This document shows positions 26,001-38,000 of a DNA stretch of 64,000 bases, in pieces. The notes beneath the pieces were generated by a model, which was given only the letters and a program-made list of their open reading frames with translations, was not told where the DNA came from and did no database searches. This DNA comes from Nymphaea colorata. Its lineage: Eukaryota > Streptophyta > Magnoliopsida > Nymphaeales > Nymphaeaceae. The position numbers and the translations under genes were made by a program. The stretch's first letter is position 1. The number at the start of each line of letters is the position of its first letter. Location: NCBI RefSeq assembly GCF_008831285.2, contig NC_045139.1:30698206-30762205 (forward strand). The letters run 5' to 3'.

Positions 26001-29000
26001 CCTCTTCCTATGCAATTGTTAGGTGATAACAAAGCTGCTCTGTTTATTGCTAATAATCCTGCTTTCCATGAGAGAACCAAGCATGTTGAAGTAGATTGTC
26101 ACTATACCAGAGACATGATTCAAAAGGGGTTTGTAAGCACCTCCCATATTTCAACTACAGGGCAAACTGCTGATATTTTTACTAAAGCTCTTGCAAGAGG
26201 ACCATTCCAAAGTTGTTGTTCCAAGTTGAGCTTGTTTGACATATACGCTCCAACTTGAGGGGGAGTGTTAAGACGTGTTTATACTCAGTATTAGGCTTGA
26301 GAGGGCACTTGTGTAATAATGTTTCTTTTAATGACTTTCTTGTAACTTATCCCTCTCCTCTAGTCTATATAAAGAGGAGTTAGGGATTCTTTCGAGGTTA
26401 ATCAAAGATTAGTTCTCTTAACTTCATCAGTGGACAACACCGTCGCCTTAGCAGCCATTGAAGCCCATTGTGCCTGGACGGAGGAAACCATTATCGAAGT
26501 TAATCGCCGCCTCTAAACGATTGAACGATTGCAAGCCGAATCCGAAGCATGCCTGCACAACGCCATCCAAGCAGCGGTCACCGCCGGTATCCGTGACGCC
26601 TTCCAGCACCACCACGGCCCCATCGGCCCCCCTGCGTCACCGTCGCTGCTGTCGCCACCTCCTCCAGCCGAAGGCGATTCTGTTCTCGGGACGCCTTCGG
26701 GCGCAGGCCCACACGCCCAACCTCGACACGGCAGCATGATGGGAGCCGTTCTGCCCGCACAACCACCGCCCGTCAACGGAGGGTTCGGCGTTTCATTCGG
26801 CACCTTCGGCGCTACCCACGCGGGCGTCGGACCTACCCTAGGCGACATTTTCTCCAGCCATATGAATTCAGCGCCCACTGGAGGCAGTCCTTCCTCGACG
26901 CCGCTCACTTTTCCATATGGAGGGGGCGACTTCAGCCGATGGAAACCGATCAAGATGGACTTTCCTCGCTTCAATGGAGATGACCTGCCTAGCTGGATCT
27001 TTAAGGCCGAACAGTTTTTTGAGTGCCAAGGAATTCTAGAGACAATGAAGGTTAGCCATGCTGCCATGAATTTTGAAGGACCCGCCATCTGGTGGTTTCG
27101 ATGGTTAGTTTCGCAACACGGCCGACCCGACTGACACCAACTGGTAACGGCCATGACGGCATGATTTGGACCGTCAATCTATGTGGATTACAACGCAGAG
27201 CTCTCTAAGATATGGCAGAAAGCAAGTGTGGTAGAGTACCAAGAGCACTTTGAGGAACTTAACAACATGGTCCGCGGGTGGCTTGTAGAGGCCCTCATTG
27301 GCACATTCGTCAGCGGCCTAAAGGAAGAAATGCAGATTGAGGTTCAAGTGTTACGACCCACCACCCTACACGCGTGTTTTGCTGCAGCACGCATGGCCGA
27401 GGAGAAGCACTGTTGTTTCCTGAGCTTAAATCGTTTGTCTAATGCGACACGCGCCCTCCAACCGCCTACAGCCTTCCCGATCGAACAAGACAAGCCGATG
27501 AGCAAGCCACCCCTTGGCAAGGGCCCTGGCCGTGCCTTTTGTGCGACGACTCACGCCTGACCAGATCCGGGAGAAGCGACGCCAAGGGATATGCTTCCAC
27601 TGCGATCAACCATGGACCGCAGGGCACTCATGCAAACGCCTTCACATGTATTTAGCGGAGGAAGAAGAAGAGTCGTGCGAAGGAGACCCCACCGAGACAC
27701 TCGGGGAGACATCGGTCGTATACATGACCATGGGCTGCCCACCCGAAATCCCTCTGCACGCTTTAGCCGGCAACGAGGTACCACAGTTGATGCGAGTAGA
27801 AGGGCGGCTAAGGGGCCAAACAGTGAGTGTACTGGTTGATACAGGCTCTACTCACAACTTTATTTGTGAAAAATCCGCAAAGGTTGCAAAATTGATATGC
27901 AGCCTGTGTTTGACGTGGTAGTAGGGGATGGCAGCACCCTAAACTGTAAAGGTCGTTGCAATGAAGAGAAACTAGAAATTCAGGGTCATTGTTTTCCGTT
28001 GCAGCTATATACATTGTCTATGGCAGGCGCCGACCTTGTGTTGGGCATGCACTGGTTACGAGGACTCGGCGAAGTGGTGTGGGATTTTGTGAGTATGCGA
28101 ATGCATTTTACCCAAGGCGACGGTCGTCGACTTATGCTAGCAGCCAGCACACACACCACGGCTACAGAAGGGGTTAACTTCAAGATGTTGAGAGGCACAG
28201 CTGCGAGTTTGGTGCTCCTCATGAGTCAGGCGACACCAGTGGAGAGTTTGGATGCCACACCTAACATAGATGGAGTACGTCTATCTTCACTTCTTAACAA
28301 ATTCTCACGTGTTTTCTGTTGCTAGAGGGTTACCACCCCCGCGCTCCTGCGACCACAGGATTGATCTTCAGGTTGGGGCACTTGCCACCAAACAACATCC
28401 TTACCGGTACAACCCCTTTCAACGGAAGGTACTCACGCAGCTCGTATAAGAAATGCTAGCGCAGGGCGTCATCGAACCTAGTCGGAGCCCTTTCACATCA
28501 CCAGCCCTATTAGTGCAAAAGAAAGATGGCAGTTGGCGGTTTTGCGTGGATTATCGAGCCCTAAATGCCATCACGATTAAGGATCAGTACCCTATCCCTA
28601 TGGTGGAGGATCTTCTTGATGAGTACAAGGAGCGTCGTTCTTCTCCAAGATCGACCTCTGCACCGGCTATCATCAGATCAGAGTTCTAGATGCAGATGTG
28701 CCCAAGACCGCTTTCCTCACACCCGACGGCCATTATGAATTCCGTGTGATGCCGTTTGGACTCACCAATGCACCGGCCACGTTTCAATCTCTCATGAATG
28801 ACGTGTTATGACCGTATCTGCACAGGTTCGTCCTTGTCTTTTTTTATGACATTTTGGTGTTTAGCGCAGATGAGGACGCACATTTCCAGCATCTGCATGT
28901 TGTCTTATCTCTCTTGAGGCAACACGTATTATATGCCAAATTGTCCAAATGTACCTTCGGCATGTCTCACATCACGTACTTGGGCCATGTTATAAGTCAC

Positions 29001-32000
29001 GACAGTGTCCGGATGGAGGCAGATAAGGTGCTAGCGGTATGGGAGTGGCTCTTACCTCGCACAGTCAGGCAGCTTCATGGTTTTCTTGGACTACCGGGGT
29101 ACTACAGGCGTTTTGTTCGCAATTTCGGCACCATAGCTGCTCCCTTGATCGAGTTGACAAAGAAGAATGACTTCCACTGGACTCCTCTAGCAGGACAGGC
29201 ATTCAATGCATTAAAACAAGCGGTCACGTCAGCGCCAGTACTAGCAATGCCCAACTTCGAGATCCCCTTCAAAGTGGAAGCCGATGCCTCCGACGTAGGC
29301 ATCGGGGCGATTTTGAGTCAGAATCAACACCCACTCAGCCACTCGCATTCTTTAGTCGCGCAATGGGCTCGGCCTTCCATACCAAGTCAGCTTATGTTCG
29401 CGAACTGATCGCTATTGTTTTAGCAATGCTGCGTTGGAGACACTACCTACTGGGCCGACACTTCATACTTCATAGTACTCACATATCACCATAGCCTTCG
29501 CTACTGCCTACAACAATCAACTCTGCTCCCTGAGGTACAAAAGTGGGTATTAAAACTTACAAGCTTTGACTTCGAGATCAAACATCGAAGGGGAAGAGAT
29601 AACCTCTCAGCAGATGGACTCTCCAGGCGAGGGGCGTGGGAATCCTACAGTCAGTTCTTGGCTGCGACTTCTATACAACGTCATATTGGGGATCAGATAG
29701 CCCAAGAGCACAGTACAGCAGCAGCCTCGGTTCAGCGCATTCGCGCCACTCTACAGGACGATCCTACGCGCAAGTATGGGTACGCATGGAAGCCCCCCTA
29801 TCTCCACTTCCGGGATCGCATCTATACACCCACAGACAGATTTGCCAGGCGTCTTGATAACGCATTTCCATGATTCTAAAGACGCTGGTCACGAGGGAGT
29901 GGAGGGGACGTATCACCGACTGTGGACCGCATTCTTTTGGCCAGGCATGAAACGACATATTCGTAACTATATCAAAGGGTGTGATACTTGCCAGCGTAAC
30001 AAGTATGAAACACAAAAACCAGCCGGACTATTGCAGCCATTGGCCCATTACCCATTCCCGAGAAGATTTGGGAAGATATTTCAATGGACTTCATCGAAGG
30101 CTTACCCAAGTCACGTGGCAAATCAGTAATCTTAGTGGGGGTAGATCACTTGTCCAAGTATGCACACTTCATCGCGCTAGGTCACCCTTTCACGGCCAAG
30201 ACTGTCACCCATGTTTTCCAAGAACATGTAGGGAAACTTCATGGTATGCCTCGATCCATTATCAATGACCGAGACTCGATATTCCTTAGTGCGTTCTGGA
30301 GAGAGTATTTGCACTTGCAGGGCACTAATCTAAAGATGAGTATAACCTACCACCCACAAACGGATAGCCAAACAGAGGTAATAAATCGCTGTGTAGAAAC
30401 CTACCTCCGATGTTTCGCAGGGCAGTGCCCCAAGGAATGGGCAACCTATTTATCTTGGGCGAAATTGGCATACAACACCAGGTGGCGCACTTCCACAAAC
30501 ACCACCCCTTTTGAGGCCATGTATGGGCGACCACCTCCTACAGTTCACCGCTATTTGCCGGGCACTGCACGTGATGACACGGTTGACACTCAGTTACGTT
30601 GCCGAGATGTTATTATGAAGAACATCAAAGACCATCTAGCGACCGCCAGAAATCGCATGGTCTTACAATACAACCGTCGCCATCGAGATGTGACCTATCA
30701 AGAGGGCGATTGGGTATTCTTGAAAAGACCACCGCAGCGCACGACACAATTCAAGGGAGCCGGACAACAAAAGTTACTCTCTCGTTATGTGGGACCCGAC
30801 AAGATCAGCCGTCAGATAGGTAAACTCGCTTACAAGTTCCTTCTTCCAGCCGGCAGTTCAATACACCTGGTATTCCACGTCTCCAAACTGAAACCCTGCA
30901 CCACGGTTCCCACCAGCAACGATATCCAATCTGCTTCCATCCTGGAAGAACCCCCTGCCCTTTCGCCTCTGAGACGCATCGGCATGAGGAAAGTTAAGAT
31001 AGATGGCAAGTGGCGTCACCAATGGCTGATTGAATGGTTGTCCAATGAAGATGCACCAGCAACATGGGAAGATAGTGAAGACATCATGTTTCGCTTTCCA
31101 TTATTTACACCTTGAGGACAAGGTGTTTTTCGAAGGGGGGAGTAATGTTAAGCTTTGTTTAGTTTTATTTCAGATTGCTTTCATTACGTTGGGTTTATTA
31201 GAGTGTTTATCAGTTTGGATCGGGATCTTAGTGCAGACCCGGACCCGCTTTGCTTGAGATGTAAGTTCTTAATTGGGCATGTCTAACCCTAATGACATTA
31301 TGATGGATTATTTCCTCTTCTAGTCTCTCTCTCATTCCCTCTCGTCTCCCTCTCCTTCTTTCCTTGGTAGCCCAAGAGGCTATCATATTGTAACCATAAT
31401 AAAATATAGTCTCCAATTTTTCTATCTACACAAGAAAAGCAGAATTCCCAATGTCTCTATTAAATTCTAAATGAGGGGAAAACAAGTCAGTTTTCTTTGA
31501 ATCACAAACTATAACTCTTTCTAACATGTGAAAAAGATAAAATTATCACCATTATATGCCCCAAGAGCAGTTCCTTGCAATGACATCTTTATACTCTCAT
31601 AACCAATCTAATAGAAAAAGGACTCAAATCTTAATAGCTCGACACACATGTGATCTACAAAAGCTGTATGGTTGTACTTCCACTGTTCCACATGTCCCAT
31701 AATTTTAAGAGTATCTTGTGAAGAAAAAACGAATAAAATAAACCCAACTTACCAAGTTAGAGAAATGTGTTGGTTGTCAAAGGTACCAAACGAAGGCCTG
31801 AAATGTGCACACGTTTTCCTCCCATTGCATTATTTAAAGAAGAAAACATAATTCTAAGTTACATTGTGGTCTGCATCTCATGCAAAGTGAAGTTTAAGGT
31901 GTGTATATGTGTTGACTGGGTTGTTAATGGGCTAGACCTTGAGCATACTGTAGTCATGTTGACCCAGACCCAATTTTGACATGCTGCAAATAGGGGTAAG

Positions 32001-35000
32001 GTGCACCCTCATCTGCTGGGACCAACCATGGGAAAAGCCATATCCAGGTCATAAAAGATTTCATAAGCCAGACCTGATCAAAATCCAAAAACTTTTTCTT
32101 GAAGTTTCTGTGAAGGGCTCGCATTTAGCACAATATTTCTTTAGACACTCACCACAAAACACACAATGATTAAGGTACCTTTTAATGTGAGACAACAAAA
32201 TTCTTTGTAACATAAATGCAAGGCCAAGAAGCTTTCTGGGAAGCAAGTGTTCAACCAAAGTTGTGGTAATGAAAACCTTGAATGAAAATCAAGAATCTGA
32301 CAATCTAAGGTGATTTCCATAGCCAACATACTTCCATCTTGTCAAATCCAGAATTTAACAGCCTGTTAATAATGATTGATGAAGCCACAACCTTCTCAAA
32401 ATTGCTTGGACTCTGCATAAAACAGAAATGAGAAAATCATATATACAGATAGATAACTCTAAGAAAAATTAAAGAAGAAGCTTATGGACCCAATAATACT
32501 ACACAAGCGAGGAAAGCAAAACAAATAATCAACACTGGTTTCCATCTATGACTTGAAACAAGAATACCAAAATGTCCAATGAAGTACCACACTGATCACA
32601 GATGATGCACAAGAAAACTTAGCAAGTGTCAAGCTCAATGTAGTCATCTGATCCCAAAGAAGCAATTATACATGTTGATATGTAAATATTAAGCTTATTC
32701 TTTGTCTTGCTGTAAAGGTCACAATGGCCCAGAGGACATTTGTTTCTTGAAAGTTGGATAAATATTAGCAATTTAGCAGATACCATGATCTTCAAACACT
32801 AATGATGGAAAGTCACCATTGACACCAGAAGAGTCATTCCTAGTAGCTACAAATACATTTATATTAGTCATAATGACATGTGGTTGCCACTGATCCAGCT
32901 TCATGACTTGGATTGCTGGTCAAACATTGATTTGGTCAATTCTAGGACCAGAGACCGAAAATTTCAAAGCACTCGTAGAACTGAACATGAAATACTGAAG
33001 CAACGCTGCCACAAGTTTGGTGTGCTTAAGAGCTACTGGCTCCATGTTAGCAACAAAATTCACATTAATTTTGTGAATGCCCTAACATACTTTTGCCCAC
33101 CCAAGGCAGTCAAACTCAAAACTTATTACTTAATTAGTAATATGCACTTTCAGAACTTATACAAGATGAGGCATTATATGTTGAACATCCACACATTCCA
33201 CTCAAAAGCATAAAAATTAATTCAAGCAAGGATGGACCTTGTAAAAGTGTCGATGATAATCTGAAAGTTGAAAATCACACCACGTGCCAATTGATAATGT
33301 GATAGCACTTAACAAATCCACTGTTCTTTGACTTCCACAGGAATATGCTGTGCAATTAAGGCTGCTCAAATATGGATCTTCAATATCATCACATATGAAA
33401 GTCTGTACTTTCTTCAACTCCACCCATGCTAGTTCCAAAATAGCAGGCTCGCCTATGGATGCAAACTTGAAAGAAAAGAAACACCAAAGATAAGGCTTGG
33501 CTGATGTCATGAGTCTACAGACAATTTTCAAGAAGCACCAAAGTTTTTCATAAACAAGATTTCAAGCTCTGCAGAGAAGTAAAACCCATTCAAGCAACAT
33601 TGAAAACGATACATGCTGTAAGAATTATGGTATGAGCCACACATCCATTTTAGCACATGCCAAACCACATGACTCCCATTTTTCTCCAAAATATTTCAAA
33701 AAGCAAATTCTGCTAGTTTAGGAAATGGATTCAAATGTAAACCACAAGTAGGCTGGGAAAAACCTATCTTATACAAACCATTTTAAGTGATGCCTTATTA
33801 ATAAGATGGAAACTTTATATTAGTATAAGTGGCACACCCAAAACTGAGCAACAACATGTAAACATTATAAAACCAACTTCTCAAGACATGCAAACATCTG
33901 AATTATGTTCAGTAAACGCATTATGCGCCTTTTGAACGTCCATGTTCCCATCTCGCCCGTACTAACGATGAATGGGGAAAGCCGGCCAGAATCTCAGGAG
34001 CATTGAGCCGGGCAGCGGCGAACCGGAGACGGTCACGAGGGTCATGTAGCTTAAAACCTTAAGCAATAAGCCTTGCTCATTTTATAAGTAGACAATTTTC
34101 GGCATTTAAAACAAACGCTAATTAACTTTAATTAAATCAGTATGCACTAACCAATATGTTCTTAAAAAGCCAATCTGTAATGAATGTACTATTGACAATG
34201 AAGAGCAATAATCAACAATACAAGGACCTAATCTTTAACAAACCCTAACTCTAATGATAAATAAAATTATTATAGGTTTGTAATTGCCTAGTCACGCAAG
34301 TACTGCTAGACTAACCTCTAGATTCCAGCTTATTTATATGTAAAATAGTTATATTACATGAATAATGAAATAACACCATTCAAATTCATTAGAAATATAG
34401 GAAAAAAGTTGAACTCTAAATGGCAAAAAGTCAACTGACAAAGTTCTAGTGTGAATTGGACAAGTCTGCCAAAAGGTTGAGCATCGTAAATCCAATATCT
34501 CAAGTACTTTTCTAGTTCAATATATTAAAGTTTTTTTCATCGTCTTTTTGCTTTTCATCAAGAGTCCATCTAGGGAATATTCCATATATTAATTTAAAAA
34601 TGTTTCTGTTTATGACATGCTTCATTCTATTGGGAGTCTGGGACAATTCAAGGTGACAAATTTGACTTCCAAAAACCATGGAATTTTAGGACACAACTAG
34701 TGAGTAGTGACCCTTGGTGTCTCATATGGGTTGTATATCCCAAATTGACCGAACAGGATCTTTCGAACACACCTGGACACTTCATGAACACAGCAAAACT
34801 ATGGTAAGCATTTTCAATAATTTGTTGTGAATTTTACTTACTTTCCTTTTATGATCATGATTGCCTATTTTGCACTTCCTTGTGCCCTTTCCTTGCTCTC
34901 CACCATAGAAGGCTCATAGTCTACCTCGCAGATTCTTATACAGCATAATCGTAACCAATAAGAACATAAAATGCAAAACCTCCAGCATAAAAAAGAGCAG

Positions 35001-38000
35001 AAATACATAAATAGTACTCCATAACTGTATCTGAGTGTGTAACCATGTGTGTCCATGTGCGGACATGTTCTGCATATGTATGTGAATAGACTGCATGCAT
35101 TTCCTTTCTCATCATAATCCACCACAAAAGTTTGATAAGATAATTGGCTGCCCTATAGCTTCTAGACACACACTTTTTACCATAAAATTAGAGTAGCATA
35201 AACTCTACTGGAGAGCAAAATTCATCATTTTTCAAGCATAAATGGAATAAAGAAAGTAATTATACTTGCCGAAAAAGCACCCAGCAATACAATGCAGTAT
35301 GGATCATCTTAGTAACACCAAGAGCTGGCCAGGTTGCCTTTAGAAGCCCAAGGATTTCTTCAGTTTCCTGTAAATGATTCCAATAAGTGAACAGACCTGA
35401 GACCACCATTCAACCGAATCCATGCTATGGTCTTAAATTATGAACAAAATGAGCAAATTGCCAGAAAAAGGTTACTAACCTCAACCTGTTGTCCATCCAA
35501 ACTGTCAAAGGTGCTGCACAGCAGTTTCTCATAAAGCCTAAGATTTACATGGTAACCTGTCTCCCAGTAATGCGATCCACCCCTGGTGCCAAACTCTTTG
35601 TGAGTCTCCGAGAACTCCATGACAGATCTTTGGAGAGCTGAGAAAATCCCAGCAACTTGAGAAGATGCATTATGCATGGCCCATACCTATGAATTCACTT
35701 TGTTATTGGAACGAAGCAAAAGAAAAATGAGAAGTTGTTACTTGAAGGATGCCTACAGTCATTCTTAAGTTCCATAAATTGAAGTAATCCATAAAAAATT
35801 CTTTAATTGAAATTCAAAACAAGTACCTTTTCGTTTCTCATGTCAGCAAGAATGCTTTTCAATTCATTTTCAGCTCCAGACAGAGAGTGGCTACAAAGCA
35901 CTTCCTCAAGAATTCTAGTCTGACATAACCGTAAAGAAATCTTAATGTTCAGAGAAAACCTTCTTAGCAGAAAAAAAATCAGGAGAGAAGAGAGGGATGA
36001 GGTGGGATAAGGTACTAAACTTCTGACTTCTCTAATGACCTAAACTATTGTTTTTAGCTACCTGTCTCTTTATCCAGCGGATATATGCTTTCTTGTTAGG
36101 AAATCCACTTTGTGAAACATTCTTCAGAAGTTCTATCGATATCTTAGGAACATGAAGTTTCCCAGCTTCTGCAATTAGACTGCTGTGAGATAATCCTTGC
36201 CTTGCACATCTGTCAATCACTTGTGAAATCTGGAAAGACAAAGTAAACAAATCAGAGTGCTAAAGACATTTTAGCAGTTCAATGTCTGCGGCGTTAAACT
36301 GTGAATTTGTTGCTGTAACTAATAGGAGGCATGCTGCATCAACCTGGTCAAGTATTTGTGTCACAACAGGCACAAAAAAATTAACCATGTTCTTCCTGCA
36401 GACCATTATCATTCTTATCAATCACTGCCAAATGCTATCAATATATTTACATTTTTCAGTGTCAATTATCCTAAAAAGGACAAGATAGTAAAAACAGCAT
36501 TCCAATAGTAATAGTAAAGGTCCAGATATCCTTGAAGGTATGGTTCAGTCAAACCATATCCCATCCACATGGATATGGAGTGCATGTACAGAGCAATTTT
36601 AAAAAACTTTGGCAGCGTCTGGGCATACACATTAAAATATGGCATATTCAAGCACCTTTCTCTACTTTGGATAGTATCCATGGTTCTCCCTTTTCCTTCA
36701 CAACTAGCTCTCATGGTTTTAATGTCCTTACAGGCAACTTTTGTTCAGATGTGTATCATTTGCTAATATCTAGGTCATCAGACAAAAAAATTGTGTTGTC
36801 TTTGAAATAGCTACACAGATTTGGCATTGTATGGAATTGGTTCCCCATTTATTTCTTTTTATTGGTGGACAGGAATATGAAAGAAAGAAGAAGTGGATCA
36901 AGGTGTGAAAGCTCAAAAACAACACACACACACACACAAAATATTTATACAGAAAAATTCGTTCCTCCTACCATTGAAGTGTTATGTTTTTTTATCCATC
37001 GTTACATGTAAGCCAAATCATATCCCATGGATGCACTTATTGTGGTCCTTTTGATAGGAATAAGCTCTTGAATCATGTGCTTTCTACAAGGACATGGATC
37101 TTGAAGATTTGAAAATATAGACTTGGAGCCATTGGTTTTAGAAAATTTTTGTTTTATAGATGAATAATCTAATAATTGTTTCCTATTAGACAAATGATTG
37201 AGATCACAATTACGTGGTCAAACTCCAAAAAGGAATATTAAAAATATGAAAGAAAACATTGTGAAAGTAAAATGGCTTGCCCTCTCACTGTCAGCAGAAG
37301 GCATCATATCATAGTGACAGATATTTTCTAAGAAATTTCTTGGCAAAGGTTTTCCCACAAGTGTTTTTTTTTTCCAAGAAGTACTTTATACTAAGGAAAT
37401 ATCATGGAAATCCTGGAAGTTTTAAAACTTGAAAGTGTAAAAACAGAAAAAGGAAAGTTATAAAATAATAGGTTTTCTAGTATTTTCCTGACATTTGCAT
37501 TTTTAGCAATATTCTTAAAAATAAGGGGATGCTTTGCCAAAATTATTGGTTGGTTTTGGAATGGTAATCGAGATATTTTCATAATATTAAGATATTTTCA
37601 TAATATCAGAAATACCTATCTTCAGATCTTGTCTACGAGAATCTGGAATATATGTGCCAAAAAATATAAGATCTATGAGAAAATCAGTTGCCTGATCACT
37701 ATGATTGGATGACTCACAAGTTATGCAAAGCAACTTTCAACAATGTGAACGGCTGTTTTGACTTAGAAAAGTTGTCTAAAGACATCGCTACTTGTAAGTT
37801 GTCAATCAAATTGAGCTAGCAACTCATAATCAGTGCCCATGGTCTTCATATTTCATGGTGTACATAATCCTGACTATACATGAGTGAGAGGCCGGAGCAT
37901 CCGGACGGCAAGAGAAATTCACATCCTGCATATATATGCATCTATGCCAGTGTACACATACATATGTATGAATGCATATATTGTTGACAAAGTGTCATAC

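Larger units (their letters stand above)
21223..26429 (+). mobile_element. Young, nearly intact Ty1/copia retrotransposon inside the gypsy gag
   Basis: 5,207 bp with two 164-bp LTRs that are identical by eye, a target-site duplication GTGGA (21218-21222 and 26430-26434), an initiator-tRNA-Met primer site and a purine tract. Internal order is gag, protease, integrase, RT, RNase H, the copia order. The coding frame 22020-26258 is continuous apart from one TAG at 23562-23564. Short LTRs and size fit an Ale/Retrofit-like lineage, which is inference. It must post-date the gypsy insertion that it splits. Confidence 0.97.
21197..27560 (+). pseudogene. Gypsy gag remnant, interrupted by the copia element
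   Basis: The frame opens at 21197 (MTDSATIV) and is cut by the copia insertion after 21222. It resumes after 26434, meets TAA at 26514-26516, and continues in the same frame through 26529-27134 and 27183-27560. It encodes a Pro/Gly-rich stretch, then [19 protein letters not shown], the retrotransposon gag core. TGA at 27132-27134 and further stops to 27182 break it. A zinc knuckle [15 protein letters not shown] follows in another frame (27514-27921), so a frameshift lies between. Confidence 0.88.
20924..31385 (+). mobile_element. Decayed Ty3/gypsy LTR retrotransposon (chromovirus-like), split by a copia element
   Basis: LTRs TGTTA...TATCA at 20924-21178 and 31146-31385 flank an internal region with an initiator-tRNA-Met primer site, gag, protease, reverse transcriptase, RNase H, integrase and a chromodomain-like C-terminus. 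Subtracting the inserted copia and its duplicated 5 bp leaves about 5.25 kb. The small size and short LTRs fit the Reina-type chromovirus lineage, though I could not test that by phylogeny. The LTRs differ by about a dozen substitutions plus a CT-repeat indel. The coding region has several stops and frameshifts. It is antisense to the host gene. Confidence 0.95.
20919..31390 (+). repeat. 5-bp target-site duplication TATTG flanking the outer retrotransposon
   Basis: TATTG at 20919-20923 directly precedes the 5' LTR and TATTG at 31386-31390 directly follows the 3' LTR. This marks a clean integrase-mediated insertion into intron 11 of the MUN-domain gene. Without it, that intron would be about 1.05 kb. 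Confidence 0.95.

Noticed and set aside
26513..27154. Minus-strand 213-codon frame over gypsy gag
   Set aside because: Antisense shadow caused by the GC-rich, Pro/Gly-rich gag sequence.
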